A DNA stretch of 64,000 bases from Amorphoplanes friuliensis DSM 7358 (GTDB lineage: Bacteria; Actinomycetota; Actinomycetes; Mycobacteriales; Micromonosporaceae): the NCBI RefSeq assembly GCF_000494755.1, contig NC_022657.1:8338001-8402000 (forward strand), given 5' to 3'. Positions 16,650 through 25,478 of the stretch are shown here, in pieces (position 1 is the stretch's first letter; the number at the start of each line of letters is the position of its first letter). The translations under genes were made by a program, and so were the position numbers. The notes under the pieces were generated by a model that did no database searches, was not told the DNA's origin, and saw only the letters and a program-made list of their open reading frames with translations.

Positions 16650-19649
16650 TCAGCCGCTCGGCGTGGGTGCCGGTGCTGACGGGTTCACGGACGGGTTCGT
16701 CGACGGTGGGACCGAGGGTCCCGTGGTCGGCGTGGCCACGCCCGCCGCCTTCTGGGCGTTCTGGAAGTTGGTCATCGCCGTGTCCAGGGCCTGCAGGGCG
16801 GTACCGTACTTGGCGAAGTCGCCCGACTGCTGGGCGGACTTGACGTCGGCGATGGCCTTGTCGAGGGCTGTCGCCGCCGTGGCCAGCTGGCCTGTCAGCG
16901 CCGGCTGCTGGCCGCCGTTGTCCGTGGGCGGTGGCTGGGTGCCGGTGTCCGGTGGATTGTTCGTCGCAGGCTGATTGCTCTTGCCCTGGGCGACGAGTTT
17001 GTCCAGGCCGTCCTTCAGGTTGTTCGCCAGCACGACGTACGTACCGCCGTCGCCGTACGACATCAGGACCTTCTGGAGCAGGGGTACGGCGTCCTGCTGG
17101 CCACTCTTCACGTAGACCGGTTCGACGTAGAGCATGCCGTCGCCGACCGGTAGTGAGATGAGGTTGCCGAACAGCACCTGGGACTGGTTGCTGTTGGACA
17201 GCAGGGTCAGCTCCGACCGTACGGTGGCGTTGTTCGTCATTCTCTGATGGACCTGGACGGGGCCCTGGATCGCGGTCTGGTCAGGAAGCTCCAGGACCTC
17301 GAGCCGGGGTTTGTTGTCCACGTAGGACCCGGAGATCAGCGCCGCGAGGTTGTCGCGGTTGTTCGGTGTCACCGCCGAGGTCAGCTGGAACCGCGTGTCG
17401 TCCTGGCCCGGCAGCTTCACGTTCAGGTAGAACGGCGGCTGCTTGACCCCGCTGTCGGGGTCGTCGGGGACGTTCGGCACCTGCCAGAAGTCCTGGCCGC
17501 TGAAGTACTCGTTGGCCGCGGTGACGTGGAAGCGGGCCAGCAGGTTGCGCTGGACCTTGAACATGTCGGCCGGGTAGCGGAAGTGCGCTGCCAGCGCCGC
17601 CGGCGTCTGCGCCTTGGGCGTGATCAGCTTGCCGCCGAACGCCTGGTTCCAGGCCTTGAGGACCGGATCCTGGTCGTCGAACTCGTACAGGGTGACCGTG
17701 CCGTCGTACGCGTCGACGGTCGCCTTCACCGAGTTGCGCATGTAGTTGATGTTGTCCCGGGCGAGTGCGACCGTGCCCCGGTTGGTGAGCTCGTCGGTCG
17801 TCTCTTCCTGCAGGTTGATCCGCTGCGCGTACGGGTACGTCGCCGCGGTCGTGTAGCCGTCGAGGATCCACTTGATCCGCCCGTCGACGACGGCCGGGTA
17901 CGGGTCGCCGTCGATGGTGAGGAACGGCGCGACCTTCTCCACGCGGGAGCGGGGGTCACGCACGTACATCAGGCGGGAGTCGTTGTTGACCGCGTCGGAG
18001 AGCAGGAAGTTGCTCTCGGTGTTCTTGATCGCGAAGACCAGCCGGCGGAAGAACGAGCCGATCGGCACGCCGCCGGTGCCCTCGTAGGTGTAGCGCTCCT
18101 CGGCGTTGTTGTTGTTCGGCTGAGGGCGGTCGAACTCGGTCTTCTTGTTGGCATCGGTCTGGCCGACGATGGCGTACTCGGTGGACTGCTCGCCGAAGTA
18201 GACCCGGGGCTGGTCGACCTTGATCTCCTCGGAGGCCGAGGCGCAACCGGGCTGCTGGTCGTCGCCGAGGAAGCCGGAGACGAAGTACGGCAGACCGCCA
18301 CAGACGACCTCGTTGGCGGGAGCCGCCACCATGCCGTACCCATGGGTGAAGACCGTGTGCCTGTTCAGCCAGTTCTGCTGCTGGGTGGTCAGGGCGTTGT
18401 CGTTGATCTCACGGACGCCGACCACGTAGTCCTGCGCCTGCTTGTCCGCCAGCGTGTACCGGTCGACGTCCAGCTTCGGGCCGAAGTCGTAGAAACCACG
18501 GACCTGCTGCTGCTGGGTGTACGCCTCGGAGACCAGCTGCGGGTCGATCAGCCGGACGTTCTGGGCGCTCGTGTCGGAGGCCAGCGTGGCCGGTGGCACG
18601 GTCGTCGAGGCCGCGTACGGTCTGATCTCGGTGTCGGAGAGCCCGAACGCGGCTCTCGTGGCCTCGATCGACCGGGCGATGTACGGCGCTTCCTTGTCCG
18701 CCAGGCTCGGCTGGACCTGGAAGTTCTGCACGGCGAGCGGGTAGATGCCGCCGATCGCGACCGCGGAGATGGCCAGCAGCGCCAGGGAGACGCCGGGCCA
18801 GACGAGGTTACGCATCACCGCGTTGGAGAACACGATGATCGCGATCGCCACCACGATCGAGATGTAGGCCAGGATCTCCTTGGCCGGCAGCAACGCGTTG
18901 ACGTCGGTGTAACCGGCGCCGTAGAGGCCCGGTGAGACGTGCTGCTCGAGCAGCAGCGCCCGCCGGTCGAGGATGTACGCGACCGCCTTGAGCAGCACGA
19001 AGAACGCCACCAGCGTGGTCAGGTGCGCCCGCGCGGCAGCGGTCATCCGGTCGCCGACACCCTGCAGGCGCACACCACCGAAGATGTAGTGCACGGCCAG
19101 CGCGCCGAGGACGGACAGCACCACGGTGGTGAAGCCGACACCGAGCAGATAACGCCAGAGCGGGTAGTCGAAGACGTAGAAGCCGACGTCCACGTTGAAC
19201 TGCGGATCCTTGACGCCGAACGGCTGGGAGTTCTGGAAGAGCATCCAGTCCTTCCAGCGGCTCTGCGCGGACAGACCGGCGAAGAAGCCGATGACCACGG
19301 AGATGACCGTGATCCAGGTGCCGAGCCGCGGCTGGATGATCATCCGGTAGCGCTCGAGCGTGGCCTGTTCGGCCGAGTGCGGCCGCAGCAGCGGCCGGAG
19401 ACGGTAGGCGAGATACAGGTTCGCTGCGATCACCACGGCCATCGCAAGACCGATGGCGAGGAAGAGCAGCAGCCGGGTCACCAGTACGCCGGTGAAGACA
19501 CCTGTGAAGTTGACCTCGTCGAACCACAGGTAATCGGTGTACGCGTCGATGCCCCAGCCGAGCAGCGTGAAAAGAAGGAAGACCCCGACCAGGACGCCGA
19601 CGGTCACGCGACCGCGCCGGCTCATCCTCGGTAGAGGACTGTTACGCAT
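16650..19649 (-). CDS. UPF0182 family large membrane protein
   Basis: A 999-aa protein, the usual length for UPF0182 (M. tuberculosis Rv3193c family). Seven hydrophobic segments occupy the first ~330 residues (VTVGVLVGVFLLFTLLGWG, LLLFLAIGLAMAVVIAANLY and so on); then a ~600-residue extracytoplasmic region contains YDFGPKLDVDRY, VFTHGYGMV and RVYFGEQS. The C-terminal ~100 residues are Pro/Gln/Thr-rich with a short helical stretch (ATALDKAIADVKSAQQSGD). The function of the family is unknown. The neighbouring PDZ protease gene is the same neighbour as in mycobacteria. The ATG at 19649 was chosen; a second in-frame ATG at 19625 is possible. Confidence 0.93.
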   Translation of the reverse strand: MRNSPLPRMSRRGRVTVGVLVGVFLLFTLLGWGIDAYTDYLWFDEVNFTGVFTGVLVTRLLLFLAIGLAMAVVIAANLYLAYRLRPLLRPHSAEQATLERYRMIIQPRLGTWITVISVVIGFFAGLSAQSRWKDWMLFQNSQPFGVKDPQFNVDVGFYVFDYPLWRYLLGVGFTTVVLSVLGALAVHYIFGGVRLQGVGDRMTAAARAHLTTLVAFFVLLKAVAYILDRRALLLEQHVSPGLYGAGYTDVNALLPAKEILAYISIVVAIAIIVFSNAVMRNLVWPGVSLALLAISAVAIGGIYPLAVQNFQVQPSLADKEAPYIARSIEATRAAFGLSDTEIRPYAASTTVPPATLASDTSAQNVRLIDPQLVSEAYTQQQQVRGFYDFGPKLDVDRYTLADKQAQDYVVGVREINDNALTTQQQNWLNRHTVFTHGYGMVAAPANEVVCGGLPYFVSGFLGDDQQPGCASASEEIKVDQPRVYFGEQSTEYAIVGQTDANKKTEFDRPQPNNNNAEERYTYEGTGGVPIGSFFRRLVFAIKNTESNFLLSDAVNNDSRLMYVRDPRSRVEKVAPFLTIDGDPYPAVVDGRIKWILDGYTTAATYPYAQRINLQEETTDELTNRGTVALARDNINYMRNSVKATVDAYDGTVTLYEFDDQDPVLKAWNQAFGGKLITPKAQTPAALAAHFRYPADMFKVQRNLLARFHVTAANEYFSGQDFWQVPNVPDDPDSGVKQPPFYLNVKLPGQDDTRFQLTSAVTPNNRDNLAALISGSYVDNKPRLEVLELPDQTAIQGPVQVHQRMTNNATVRSELTLLSNSNQSQVLFGNLISLPVGDGMLYVEPVYVKSGQQDAVPLLQKVLMSYGDGGTYVVLANNLKDGLDKLVAQGKSNQPATNNPPDTGTQPPPTDNGGQQPALTGQLATAATALDKAIADVKSAQQSGDFAKYGTALQALDTAMTNFQNAQKAAGVATPTTGPSVPPSTNPSVNPSAPAPTPSG

Positions 19650-19742
19650 GACCAACGTGAACCCCACAAAGTCGGACCGGTATTTCACATTACGGTGTTG
19701 CGGTGTTCCGTCTGGGGCACCTGCGCCGATTGTTACGCGTTG

Positions 19743-20771
19743 TTACGCGGCCGGGCAGGGCTTGGGGGTACCGCCACTGGTGAAGGTCTTCAGCGCGGTG
19801 AGTGCGTCGTCCGCGGTGGCCACCTCCGCCATCGGCAGACCCGACACGGCATTTTTCATGGCTTCGGCGCAATTGTCGGCGGGTACCAGGAAGAGCTGCG
19901 CACCCGCGTCCTTCGCGCCGACCAGCTTCTGCGGGATGCCACCGATCGGGCCGACGTTGCCCTCGTCGTCGATGGTGCCCGTACCGGCAATGATCTTGCC
20001 TCCGGTGAGGTCCTCGGGCTTGAGCTTGTCGATGATCCCCAGGGTGAACATCAGTCCGGCGCTCGGGCCGCCGATCTCGTCCAGGTCGATCTCGACCGTG
20101 AACGGGTGCGGCTGCTTCTTGTCGATGCCCACCCCGATGCGCGGCGTCGCCGACTTGCTGTCGGACCGGGTCGTGATCTTCGCGGTGGCGGGCTTGCCGG
20201 CCCGCGTGTAACCGACCGTCAGCGCCGTCCCGGCCGGTTTGGCCTGGATGAGCTGCGTGAGCTGCCCCGGGCTGGTCACCTCGACGCCGTCGACGGAGGT
20301 GATGACGTCGTCCTTCTGCAGCTGCCCGACCGACGCGCCGCCCGCGGTCACCTCGGTCACGAAGGTCTGCACCGGATAGCCCAGCTCGCGCAGCGCCACG
20401 GTGACCGCGCTGTACTGCGAGGACTTGAACTCCTCGGCGTTCTGCTCCTCGACCTGCTGCTCGCTGCGGTCCGGCGGGTAGATCAGCTCCCGCGGCACCA
20501 CAGCCTGCTCGTCACTGAACCAGCCCCGGATCGCCCAGACCAGTTCCACGCTCGGCTGAACCCCTACGGTGGTCAGCCGGAGCTGACCCTGAGAGGTCGA
20601 GGTGTCCGCCTTCGTCACCTGAATGACCTCTTTGCCGTTGTCCGAGCCGAGCGTGTTGACGGTCGGTCCGGGCTTCAGCACCACGTACGGCAGGGGGAAG
20701 GCCATGACTCCGACTGCCAGCAGTGCGGTGATCAGGGCGCCGAGGATGACCGTGACACCGCGACGTCTCAT
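19743..20771 (-). CDS. PDZ domain / Lon-like serine protease (YlbL family)
   Basis: A 342-aa membrane-anchored protease. Residues 7-27 form one TM (VTVILGALITALLAVGVMAF). A PDZ domain spans about 130-200 (TAGGASVGQLQKDDVITSVDG) and the Lon-type proteolytic domain fills the C-terminus. The catalytic Ser-Lys dyad is visible as Ser237 in GGPSAGLM and Lys282 in IPQKLVGAKDAGA. Family relatives include YlbL and M. tuberculosis Rv3194c; they are thought to cleave membrane or extracytoplasmic proteins. TACGGT (20779-20784) lies 7 nt before ATG, so the mRNA is probably leaderless. It is divergent from the DUF2342 gene, from which it is separated by 90 bp. Confidence 0.93.
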   Translation of the reverse strand: MRRRGVTVILGALITALLAVGVMAFPLPYVVLKPGPTVNTLGSDNGKEVIQVTKADTSTSQGQLRLTTVGVQPSVELVWAIRGWFSDEQAVVPRELIYPPDRSEQQVEEQNAEEFKSSQYSAVTVALRELGYPVQTFVTEVTAGGASVGQLQKDDVITSVDGVEVTSPGQLTQLIQAKPAGTALTVGYTRAGKPATAKITTRSDSKSATPRIGVGIDKKQPHPFTVEIDLDEIGGPSAGLMFTLGIIDKLKPEDLTGGKIIAGTGTIDDEGNVGPIGGIPQKLVGAKDAGAQLFLVPADNCAEAMKNAVSGLPMAEVATADDALTALKTFTSGGTPKPCPAA

Positions 20772-20778
20772 GCGCGTG

Positions 20779-20854
20779 ACCGTACCAACCGACCCTGAGT
20801 TCTCTCTGAGCTGACACCGGCATGGGGCACGAAGGCCGAATACGCGCGTACCGT
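20779..20854. promoter_or_regulatory. Divergent leaderless promoters for the PDZ protease and DUF2342 genes
   Basis: On the minus strand TACGGT (20779-20784) stands 7 nt before the ATG at 20771. On the plus strand TACCGT (20849-20854) stands 7 nt before the GTG at 20862. Neither gene has a ribosome site, so each start codon probably coincides with the transcription start. Confidence 0.6.
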
Positions 20855-20861
20855 TGGGGAC

Positions 20862-22097
20862 GTGCCTGATATCCCGTTCGGCTTCAGCCTGCCGGGCGCC
20901 CAGCCGCCCGATCCCTCCGACCCGCAGCAGATGCAGCAGTTCATGAACCAGCTGCAGCAGATGTTCGCCGCGCCCGGAAGTGGCCCGGTCAACTGGGATC
21001 TGGCCCGCCAGGTGGCGGCCAGCCAGCTCAGCCAGACCGGCGATCCCGCAGTGAACATGTACGAGCACAACGCCGTCTCCGAGGCCCTGCGCCTCGCCGA
21101 CCTGTGGCTCGACCCGGCGTCCGCCCTGCCTTCCGGCATCCGCGACGCGACAGCCTGGAACCGCAACGAGTGGGTCTACAACACGCTCGAGGTGTGGAAG
21201 AAACTGTGCGACCCCATCGCGGGCCGCATGGTCGGCGCCATGGGTGACCTCGTGCCCGAGGAGGCCCGCGCCCAGCTCGGCCCGATGCAGTCGATGGTCG
21301 CCACCCTCGGCGGCGCCCTCTTCGGCGGCCAGCTCGGCCAGGCGCTCGGCCAGCTCGCCGCGGAGGTCCTCTCCGCCGGCGACATCGGCCTCCCGCTCGG
21401 CCCGGCCGGCACCGCGGCCCTCGTCCCGGCCAACATCAAGGCCTACGGCGACGGCCTGGAGCTGCCCGAGGACCAGGTCAGGCTCTACGTGGCCCTGCGC
21501 GAGGCGGCCCACCAGCGCCTCTTCCAGCACGTCCCGTGGCTCCGCGCCCACGTCCTGAACGCGGTCGAGACCTACGCCAACGGCATCACGGTCAACCGCG
21601 AGGCGATCGAAGAGGCGATGAGCCGCGTCGACCCCTCCGACCCCGAGTCGATGCAGCAGATGGCCCTCGAGGGCATCTTCACCCCCGAGGACACCCCGCA
21701 GCAGAAGGCGTCCCTCGCCCGCCTCGAAACCGCCCTCGCCCTCATCGAAGGCTGGGTCGGCCACGTCGTGGACAGCGCCGCCGGCGACCGCCTCCCGTCC
21801 GTGTCAGCCCTCGGCGAGGCGTTCCGGCGCCGTCGCGCGGCGGGCGGCCCGGCCGAGCAGACGTTCGCGGCCCTGGTCGGCCTCGAGCTGCGCCCCCGCC
21901 GCCTCCGGGAGGCCGGCGCTCTCTGGGCCGCGGTCACCGAGCACCGCGGCGTCGCCGGCCGCGACGCCCTCTGGGACCACCCGGACCTCCTCCCGACGGA
22001 CGAGGACTTCGCCGACCCCCAGAAATTCGCCCAGGCGAAGTCGGACTGGGACATCTCCGAACTCGAAAACCTGGGCAAGGAAGAAGACGACAAGTAA
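20862..22097 (+). CDS. DUF2342 / zinc-dependent metalloprotease-like protein
   Basis: A 411-aa protein of the actinobacterial DUF2342 (zincin_2) family, orthologous in context to M. tuberculosis Rv3195. The N-terminus is Gln/Pro-rich (DPQQMQQFMNQLQQMF). The zincin helix reads LREAAHQRLF: the family metal motif HExxH has Arg in place of the first His here, so metal binding or activity may differ from the canonical protease. Other conserved blocks are NEWVYNTLEVWKKL, GGQLGQALGQLAAEVL and LIEGWVGHVVDSAA. The C-terminus is acidic. GTG is 7 nt after TACCGT. A terminator follows. Confidence 0.88.
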   Translation: MPDIPFGFSLPGAQPPDPSDPQQMQQFMNQLQQMFAAPGSGPVNWDLARQVAASQLSQTGDPAVNMYEHNAVSEALRLADLWLDPASALPSGIRDATAWNRNEWVYNTLEVWKKLCDPIAGRMVGAMGDLVPEEARAQLGPMQSMVATLGGALFGGQLGQALGQLAAEVLSAGDIGLPLGPAGTAALVPANIKAYGDGLELPEDQVRLYVALREAAHQRLFQHVPWLRAHVLNAVETYANGITVNREAIEEAMSRVDPSDPESMQQMALEGIFTPEDTPQQKASLARLETALALIEGWVGHVVDSAAGDRLPSVSALGEAFRRRRAAGGPAEQTFAALVGLELRPRRLREAGALWAAVTEHRGVAGRDALWDHPDLLPTDEDFADPQKFAQAKSDWDISELENLGKEEDDK

Positions 22098-22107
22098 CTC
22101 GGTCAGA

Positions 22108-22134
22108 CGCGCGGCCGGAGATCGGCCGCGCGTT
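22108..22134 (+). terminator. Terminator after the DUF2342 gene
   Basis: An 11-bp perfect stem (ACGCGCGGCCG at 22108-22118 with 22124-22134) closes a GAGAT loop 10 nt past the stop codon, followed by TTGCTGT. Confidence 0.8.
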
Positions 22135-22194
22135 TGCTGTCTCCAAGAGCAAAAACCGCAAGATCCAGGGCCTGTCGTGCCTGGTTGCATGGCA

Positions 22195-22219
22195 CTGATC
22201 GTCGCTCCCGCCGAGACCG
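22195..22219. repeat. Dispersed intergenic repeat, copy A
   Basis: A 25-nt stretch beginning CTGATCGTCGCTCCCGC matches the reverse strand of 28286-28310 at 23 of 25 positions. Both copies are preceded by an ATG/GTG in a frame reading LIVAPA. The flanks (22140-22324) carry no convincing gene. Confidence 0.55.
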
Positions 22220-22324
22220 GGCGCGGGCGGCCAATCGCCTGGCGGCTCATGAGCAGCCACCCGCACCCTGCCGGCTCCGTGCTCCAAGCCCTCGACCCAC
22301 AAAACCCGCGCCGCGTGGGCCGGG

Positions 22325-22918
22325 TCAGCCGCCGAGGAGGGTCCGGGTGTTTTCCCAGCCTTCGAGAGCGGGGTCGAGGGTGGCGAGGTCGCCGGGGCCG
22401 CGGATGCGTCGCCAGTCGGGCGTCGACTGGACGTCACTGGGGTTGGGCGCCGGTTTGCGCAGCCCCATGGGCGTGGCCGTGTCGAGGTCGGCGTCGGGGA
22501 ACCAGTCCGGCACCGGCAGACGCGCCGCAACCCCCAGCAGTCCCTCGGCACCACCCGGCGCGACCGCCACGGGCTTGGTGGTCAGGGGCCGCAGCAGCTT
22601 GCCGAGGATCATGCCGGGGACGTCGGCAGCGTCCGCCGCGATCACCGCAGCCTGGTCGAAACCGTCACCCGCAGCCGCCTTGAGCACAGGCAGCACCGTC
22701 GCCGTCGGCACGTCGTACAGGCGCATGCCCGGCCAGGCGATGGCCTCGGCCAGCGCGCGGTCCTCGGGTCTTGCGGCGATGGCCGGCTCGGCCTCGGCCA
22801 GCATCGCCAGCAGGTCGACGACGTCCTCGGCCAGCGCGGCACGCCACTTGGCCAGGTCAACTCCGGGCGGGCTCCACGTCACCGGCGTCAGCAGCGCCAC
22901 CACAACTCGTCGGGTCAC
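22325..22918 (-). CDS. CofC/DUF2064-like nucleotidyl- or glycosyltransferase-fold protein
   Basis: A 197-aa protein. A short N-terminal strand (RRVVVALLTPVTW), an internal block GDGFDQAAVIAADAADVPGMILGKLL and a C-terminal FPDADLDTATP fit the DUF2064/CofC-like GT-A fold, where ADxxDxP is the metal/nucleotide site region. The usual glycine-rich nucleotide loop is not obvious, so the activity is uncertain. It starts with GTG 9 nt after the stop of the metallopeptidase gene on the same strand, so the two probably form an operon. TAGCGT 6 nt before the GTG overlaps the upstream stop and may be chance. Confidence 0.65.
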   Translation of the reverse strand: MTRRVVVALLTPVTWSPPGVDLAKWRAALAEDVVDLLAMLAEAEPAIAARPEDRALAEAIAWPGMRLYDVPTATVLPVLKAAAGDGFDQAAVIAADAADVPGMILGKLLRPLTTKPVAVAPGGAEGLLGVAARLPVPDWFPDADLDTATPMGLRKPAPNPSDVQSTPDWRRIRGPGDLATLDPALEGWENTRTLLGG

Positions 22919-22927
22919 GCCGTAACG

Positions 22928-23461
22928 CTAGTCGTCGGCCAGGACCAGGCCCGTGGCCGCCGAGATGCCTTCGAGGTAACCGCGGGCCCGTTCGGCTTTG
23001 GGGTACCGGTTGACCAGCTGCCAGAACTTCGTGTTGTGGCTGGGCACGACCAGGTGTGTCAGCTCGTGCAGGAGCACGTAGTCGATCACCCAGTCCGGCA
23101 TCTCCTGGATGCGGTGCGAGATGCGGATCGTGCCGTCATCAGGCGTGCAGGAGCCCCAGCGGCCGTTCTGGTTGGTGACCCAGCGGACACTCGCCGGCAC
23201 GATCTCGTCGGCGTGGTCGGGTAAGTACCGCGAGATCAGGCGCCGGGCGCGGACGAGCAGTTCGCTGTCCGTACGCCTGATGCGTTCTTCCCGGGCCGCG
23301 AGGCGGGCGAGCATCCGCGCCACCCACTCGGTTTCCTCGGCGCGCGAGAACCGGTCGGGAATGAGGACGACAACACGTTCGCCCTCCCGGTACGCGGACA
23401 CCGTCCGGCGACGGCGCTGGCTGCGCCGCACTTCGACGACAGGCTTGCGCGTCCTCGCCAT
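22928..23461 (-). CDS. YgjP/M48-type metallopeptidase domain protein
   Basis: A 177-aa protein of the YgjP-like (DUF45) family. The zinc site is HELTH in DYVLLHELTHLVVPSHN, with FWQLVNRYPKAERARGYL after it. The middle block VRWVTNQNGRWGSCTPDDGTI is the family's signature. The N-terminus is very basic (RRSQRRRRTVSAYREG). Members are presumed intracellular zinc metallopeptidases; a YgjP-like domain also occurs with type I restriction enzymes, but no restriction genes are nearby. It is probably first in an operon with the downstream DUF2064-like gene. Confidence 0.9.
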   Translation of the reverse strand: MARTRKPVVEVRRSQRRRRTVSAYREGERVVVLIPDRFSRAEETEWVARMLARLAAREERIRRTDSELLVRARRLISRYLPDHADEIVPASVRWVTNQNGRWGSCTPDDGTIRISHRIQEMPDWVIDYVLLHELTHLVVPSHNTKFWQLVNRYPKAERARGYLEGISAATGLVLADD

Positions 23462-23924
23462 TACCGGCTCGCGCGGCCCACAGTAGGGTTCACATTGCGA
23501 CGTTAATGCGTCAGGGCCAGGTCACCGCAAGGGTACGGGAAACGACACGCACCCAAAATGTGAGCTACGTCCCTAGAAATCCGAAAATAATTTCCACGGC
23601 CGCACCAGCGCTCCTGGAATAACCCCCGCCGCCGTGTAAACGAGGCGGCCCGAACGTCCCTTTTCTGGCGTTCTGGAGGCCTTCGTCGGCGTGTCAGCAC
23701 GTATCTGCCCAAAAAGAGGCATTCGGACCGGCACACTCAGGCCGTCGACGACACCGTTGGCGCTGCGCTGACATGGAAATGGCCGGAGCTGGGTAGTGAC
23801 CGCCCCTGACGGGTGGCCACATTCACGTGGTCGCGGAGCGGTCCAGCGCCGAACACAGATCGCGGCCTGTCGCCGCGAGCAAGGCATAGGGCCGATCCGG
23901 CCGACAACATGACGAGGAGGAACC
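23462..23924. other. Gene-free intergenic stretch, ~460 bp
   Basis: This stretch is richer in A+T than its surroundings (for example around 23570-23600) and lies between the divergent YgjP-like and DUF5679 genes. Short open frames here have atypical composition. It should hold promoters for both genes and a 5' leader for DUF5679; I found no clear hairpin, tRNA or known riboswitch pattern. Confidence 0.5.
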
Positions 23925-24086
23925 GTGGCCGACACCACGTACAACGGCTACTGCGTGAAGTGCAAGGAGAAGCGAGACTTCCAGGGCACTGTCGAGGTCT
24001 CCAAGACCGGCATGAACATGGCCAAGGGCAAGTGCCCGGTCTGCGGCACGACGGTCAACCGGATCCTGGGCAAGGCGAAGGCCTGA
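23925..24086 (+). CDS. DUF5679 small zinc-ribbon protein
   Basis: A 53-aa protein with two knuckles, YCVKCKEKR and KCPVCGTT, giving a four-Cys zinc ribbon, and a basic C-terminus (NRILGKAKA). DUF5679 proteins are widespread in actinobacteria and of unknown role. GAGGAGGA 4-11 nt before the GTG is a strong ribosome site, which fixes the start. A long perfect terminator follows at 24103-24143, so the gene is monocistronic. Confidence 0.88.
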   Translation: MADTTYNGYCVKCKEKRDFQGTVEVSKTGMNMAKGKCPVCGTTVNRILGKAKA

Positions 24087-24102
24087 CCGCGTCCGAGCAC
24101 GA

Positions 24103-24143
24103 CCGGCGGGGGCGACCACTTCTGGTCGCCCCCGCCGGCTTTT
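24103..24143 (+). terminator. Strong rho-independent terminator after the DUF5679 gene
   Basis: A perfect 16-bp GC stem (24103-24118 with 24123-24138) closes a CTTC tetraloop and is followed by CTTTT. Confidence 0.93.
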
Positions 24144-24222
24144 CCCCCACAATCACCCAGCCGTGTCCGTAACCAGTAACCACCTACTGACGTTGAGTGA
24201 TTAGCCGGTTCTCCAACACCCC

Positions 24223-24285
24223 TGTGGATAACTTCGGTATTCCTGTGGATAACCCTGCTTCCGAGCGGGGCGTGCCTGTGGACAA
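24223..24285 (-). promoter_or_regulatory. Cluster of three consensus DnaA boxes
   Basis: On the minus strand TTATCCACA occurs at 24223-24231 and 24244-24252, and TTGTCCACA at 24277-24285. All three match the DnaA-box consensus and point the same way; spacings are 21 and 33 bp, close to two and three helical turns. No dnaA, dnaN or AT-rich unwinding element is nearby, so this is not oriC. It may regulate the downstream gene or titrate DnaA. Confidence 0.7.
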
Positions 24286-24308
24286 CCGATCCGCAGCGCT
24301 CACGAGTC

Positions 24309-24323
24309 GTGACACCGTGTCAC
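24309..24323. promoter_or_regulatory. Palindromic operator candidate before the ThiF-like gene
   Basis: GTGACACCGTGTCAC is a perfect inverted repeat (7 + 1 + 7) ending 3 nt before the ATG at 24327. A protein bound here would block transcription or translation start. Confidence 0.5.
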
Positions 24324-24326
24324 CCC

Positions 24327-25478
24327 ATGAGCCGTACGCCGCTGCCCCGCCCCACGCTTCTGCCGGGCCTCCCCCGCATCTGGCGCACCCCCCACACGCT
24401 GCAACTGGGCCTGGACCCACCCCGTGCCGTCCTGCTCGACCTCCCCGAGCCCAGAGCCGCCGGCCTCCTCGATCTCCTGGACGGCTCCCGCTCGGAACGC
24501 CTCGCCCTCGCCGAAGCCGCCACCTTCGGCATGCGCCCCGACGAAGCTCGCACGCTGCTCGACACCCTCCACACCGCCGGCCTGGTCGTCCCGGCCCAGA
24601 GCCTGTTCCCACCAGCCATGCCGGAACGCCTCACCGGCGAAGCCGCCGCCCTCGCCTACTCCGCGACCACAACATCCCCGGCCCGCACCCTGCGCCGCCG
24701 AGCCTCGGCCCGCGTGGTCGTCACCGGCCGAACCCGCCTCGCCCCCGCCGTGGCGGTCGCCCTGGCCACAGCCGGCATCGGCCACCTCCACCCCGACCTG
24801 ACCGGCCCGGTCGAAGCCCACGAGCTCCCCGGCAGCCCCCTCACCCCCGCCGACCTGGGCCACCCCCGATCCCAAGCGACTGCATCAGCCCTCCGCCGCG
24901 CGGCCCCCACCACCGAGACCCGCCCGGTACGCCGGGGAGCAGCGTCCCTGGTGATCCACCTCGGCGAAGACCACCCCACGGCCCTGTCCGCAATCAGCCA
25001 CGCCCACCGCCGCCGCCCCCTGCTGACGGCCTCGATCCGCGAGGGCAAGGTCCTGGTCGGCCCCCTGGTTCCCCCATCCACCTCCCCCTGCCTCAACTGC
25101 ATCACCCTCCACCGCCGCGACCGCGAACCAACCTGGCCGCTCGACGACCCCTGGTCTTCTCCGTCAGGCCCGTTCAAGGCCGGCTCACTGCTTCTCGAGT
25201 CAGCCTCGCCGGATGCGGGAGAGGTCGGTTCGGGCATCGGGCCCGGGAGGGCAGGACCGGCAGCCGTCGTCCCACCGGAGCCGTGCGCCACGGCGACCCT
25301 GCTCGCGGCAGTGGCCTACATAACAGCCGAGGCACTGACTTTCGTGGACGGCAACACCCCGGAGACCCTCGGCGCGGAAGTCGAGATCAGCAGACCGGGC
25401 ACGTTCCGCCGCCGCACCTGGTCCCCGCACCCGGCCTGCCCCTGCACCCGCCGCTCGTCGCTGCCCCGCAGACCCTGA
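24327..25478 (+). CDS. ThiF/E1-like adenylyltransferase-fold protein (TOMM leader-binding-like)
   Basis: A 383-aa protein with the layout of actinobacterial ThiF-family proteins related to cyclodehydratase partner proteins. The N-terminal ~100 residues (LPRIWRTPHTLQLGLDPPRAV then winged-helix-like segments) resemble the RiPP leader-recognition element. The central region RASARVVVTGRTRLAPAVAVAL corresponds to the degenerate Rossmann nucleotide site, and the zinc-type cysteines are PCLNC near residue 255 and PACPC near the C-terminus. The classic GxGxxG nucleotide motif is missing, so adenylation is doubtful. No precursor peptide or dehydratase partner lies nearby. Upstream are three DnaA boxes and a palindrome. 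Confidence 0.72.
   Translation: MSRTPLPRPTLLPGLPRIWRTPHTLQLGLDPPRAVLLDLPEPRAAGLLDLLDGSRSERLALAEAATFGMRPDEARTLLDTLHTAGLVVPAQSLFPPAMPERLTGEAAALAYSATTTSPARTLRRRASARVVVTGRTRLAPAVAVALATAGIGHLHPDLTGPVEAHELPGSPLTPADLGHPRSQATASALRRAAPTTETRPVRRGAASLVIHLGEDHPTALSAISHAHRRRPLLTASIREGKVLVGPLVPPSTSPCLNCITLHRRDREPTWPLDDPWSSPSGPFKAGSLLLESASPDAGEVGSGIGPGRAGPAAVVPPEPCATATLLAAVAYITAEALTFVDGNTPETLGAEVEISRPGTFRRRTWSPHPACPCTRRSSLPRRP

Noticed and set aside
22928..23461. Restriction-modification associated YgjP
   Set aside because: No hsd or other restriction genes lie in the window; the gene sits beside a DUF2064-like gene instead.
24223..24285. Chromosomal origin
   Set aside because: Only three DnaA boxes, no AT-rich unwinding region and no dnaA/dnaN/recF genes.
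24327..25478. RiPP (thiazole/oxazole) biosynthesis cluster
   Set aside because: The ThiF-like gene stands alone, with no YcaO, dehydrogenase or precursor peptide nearby.
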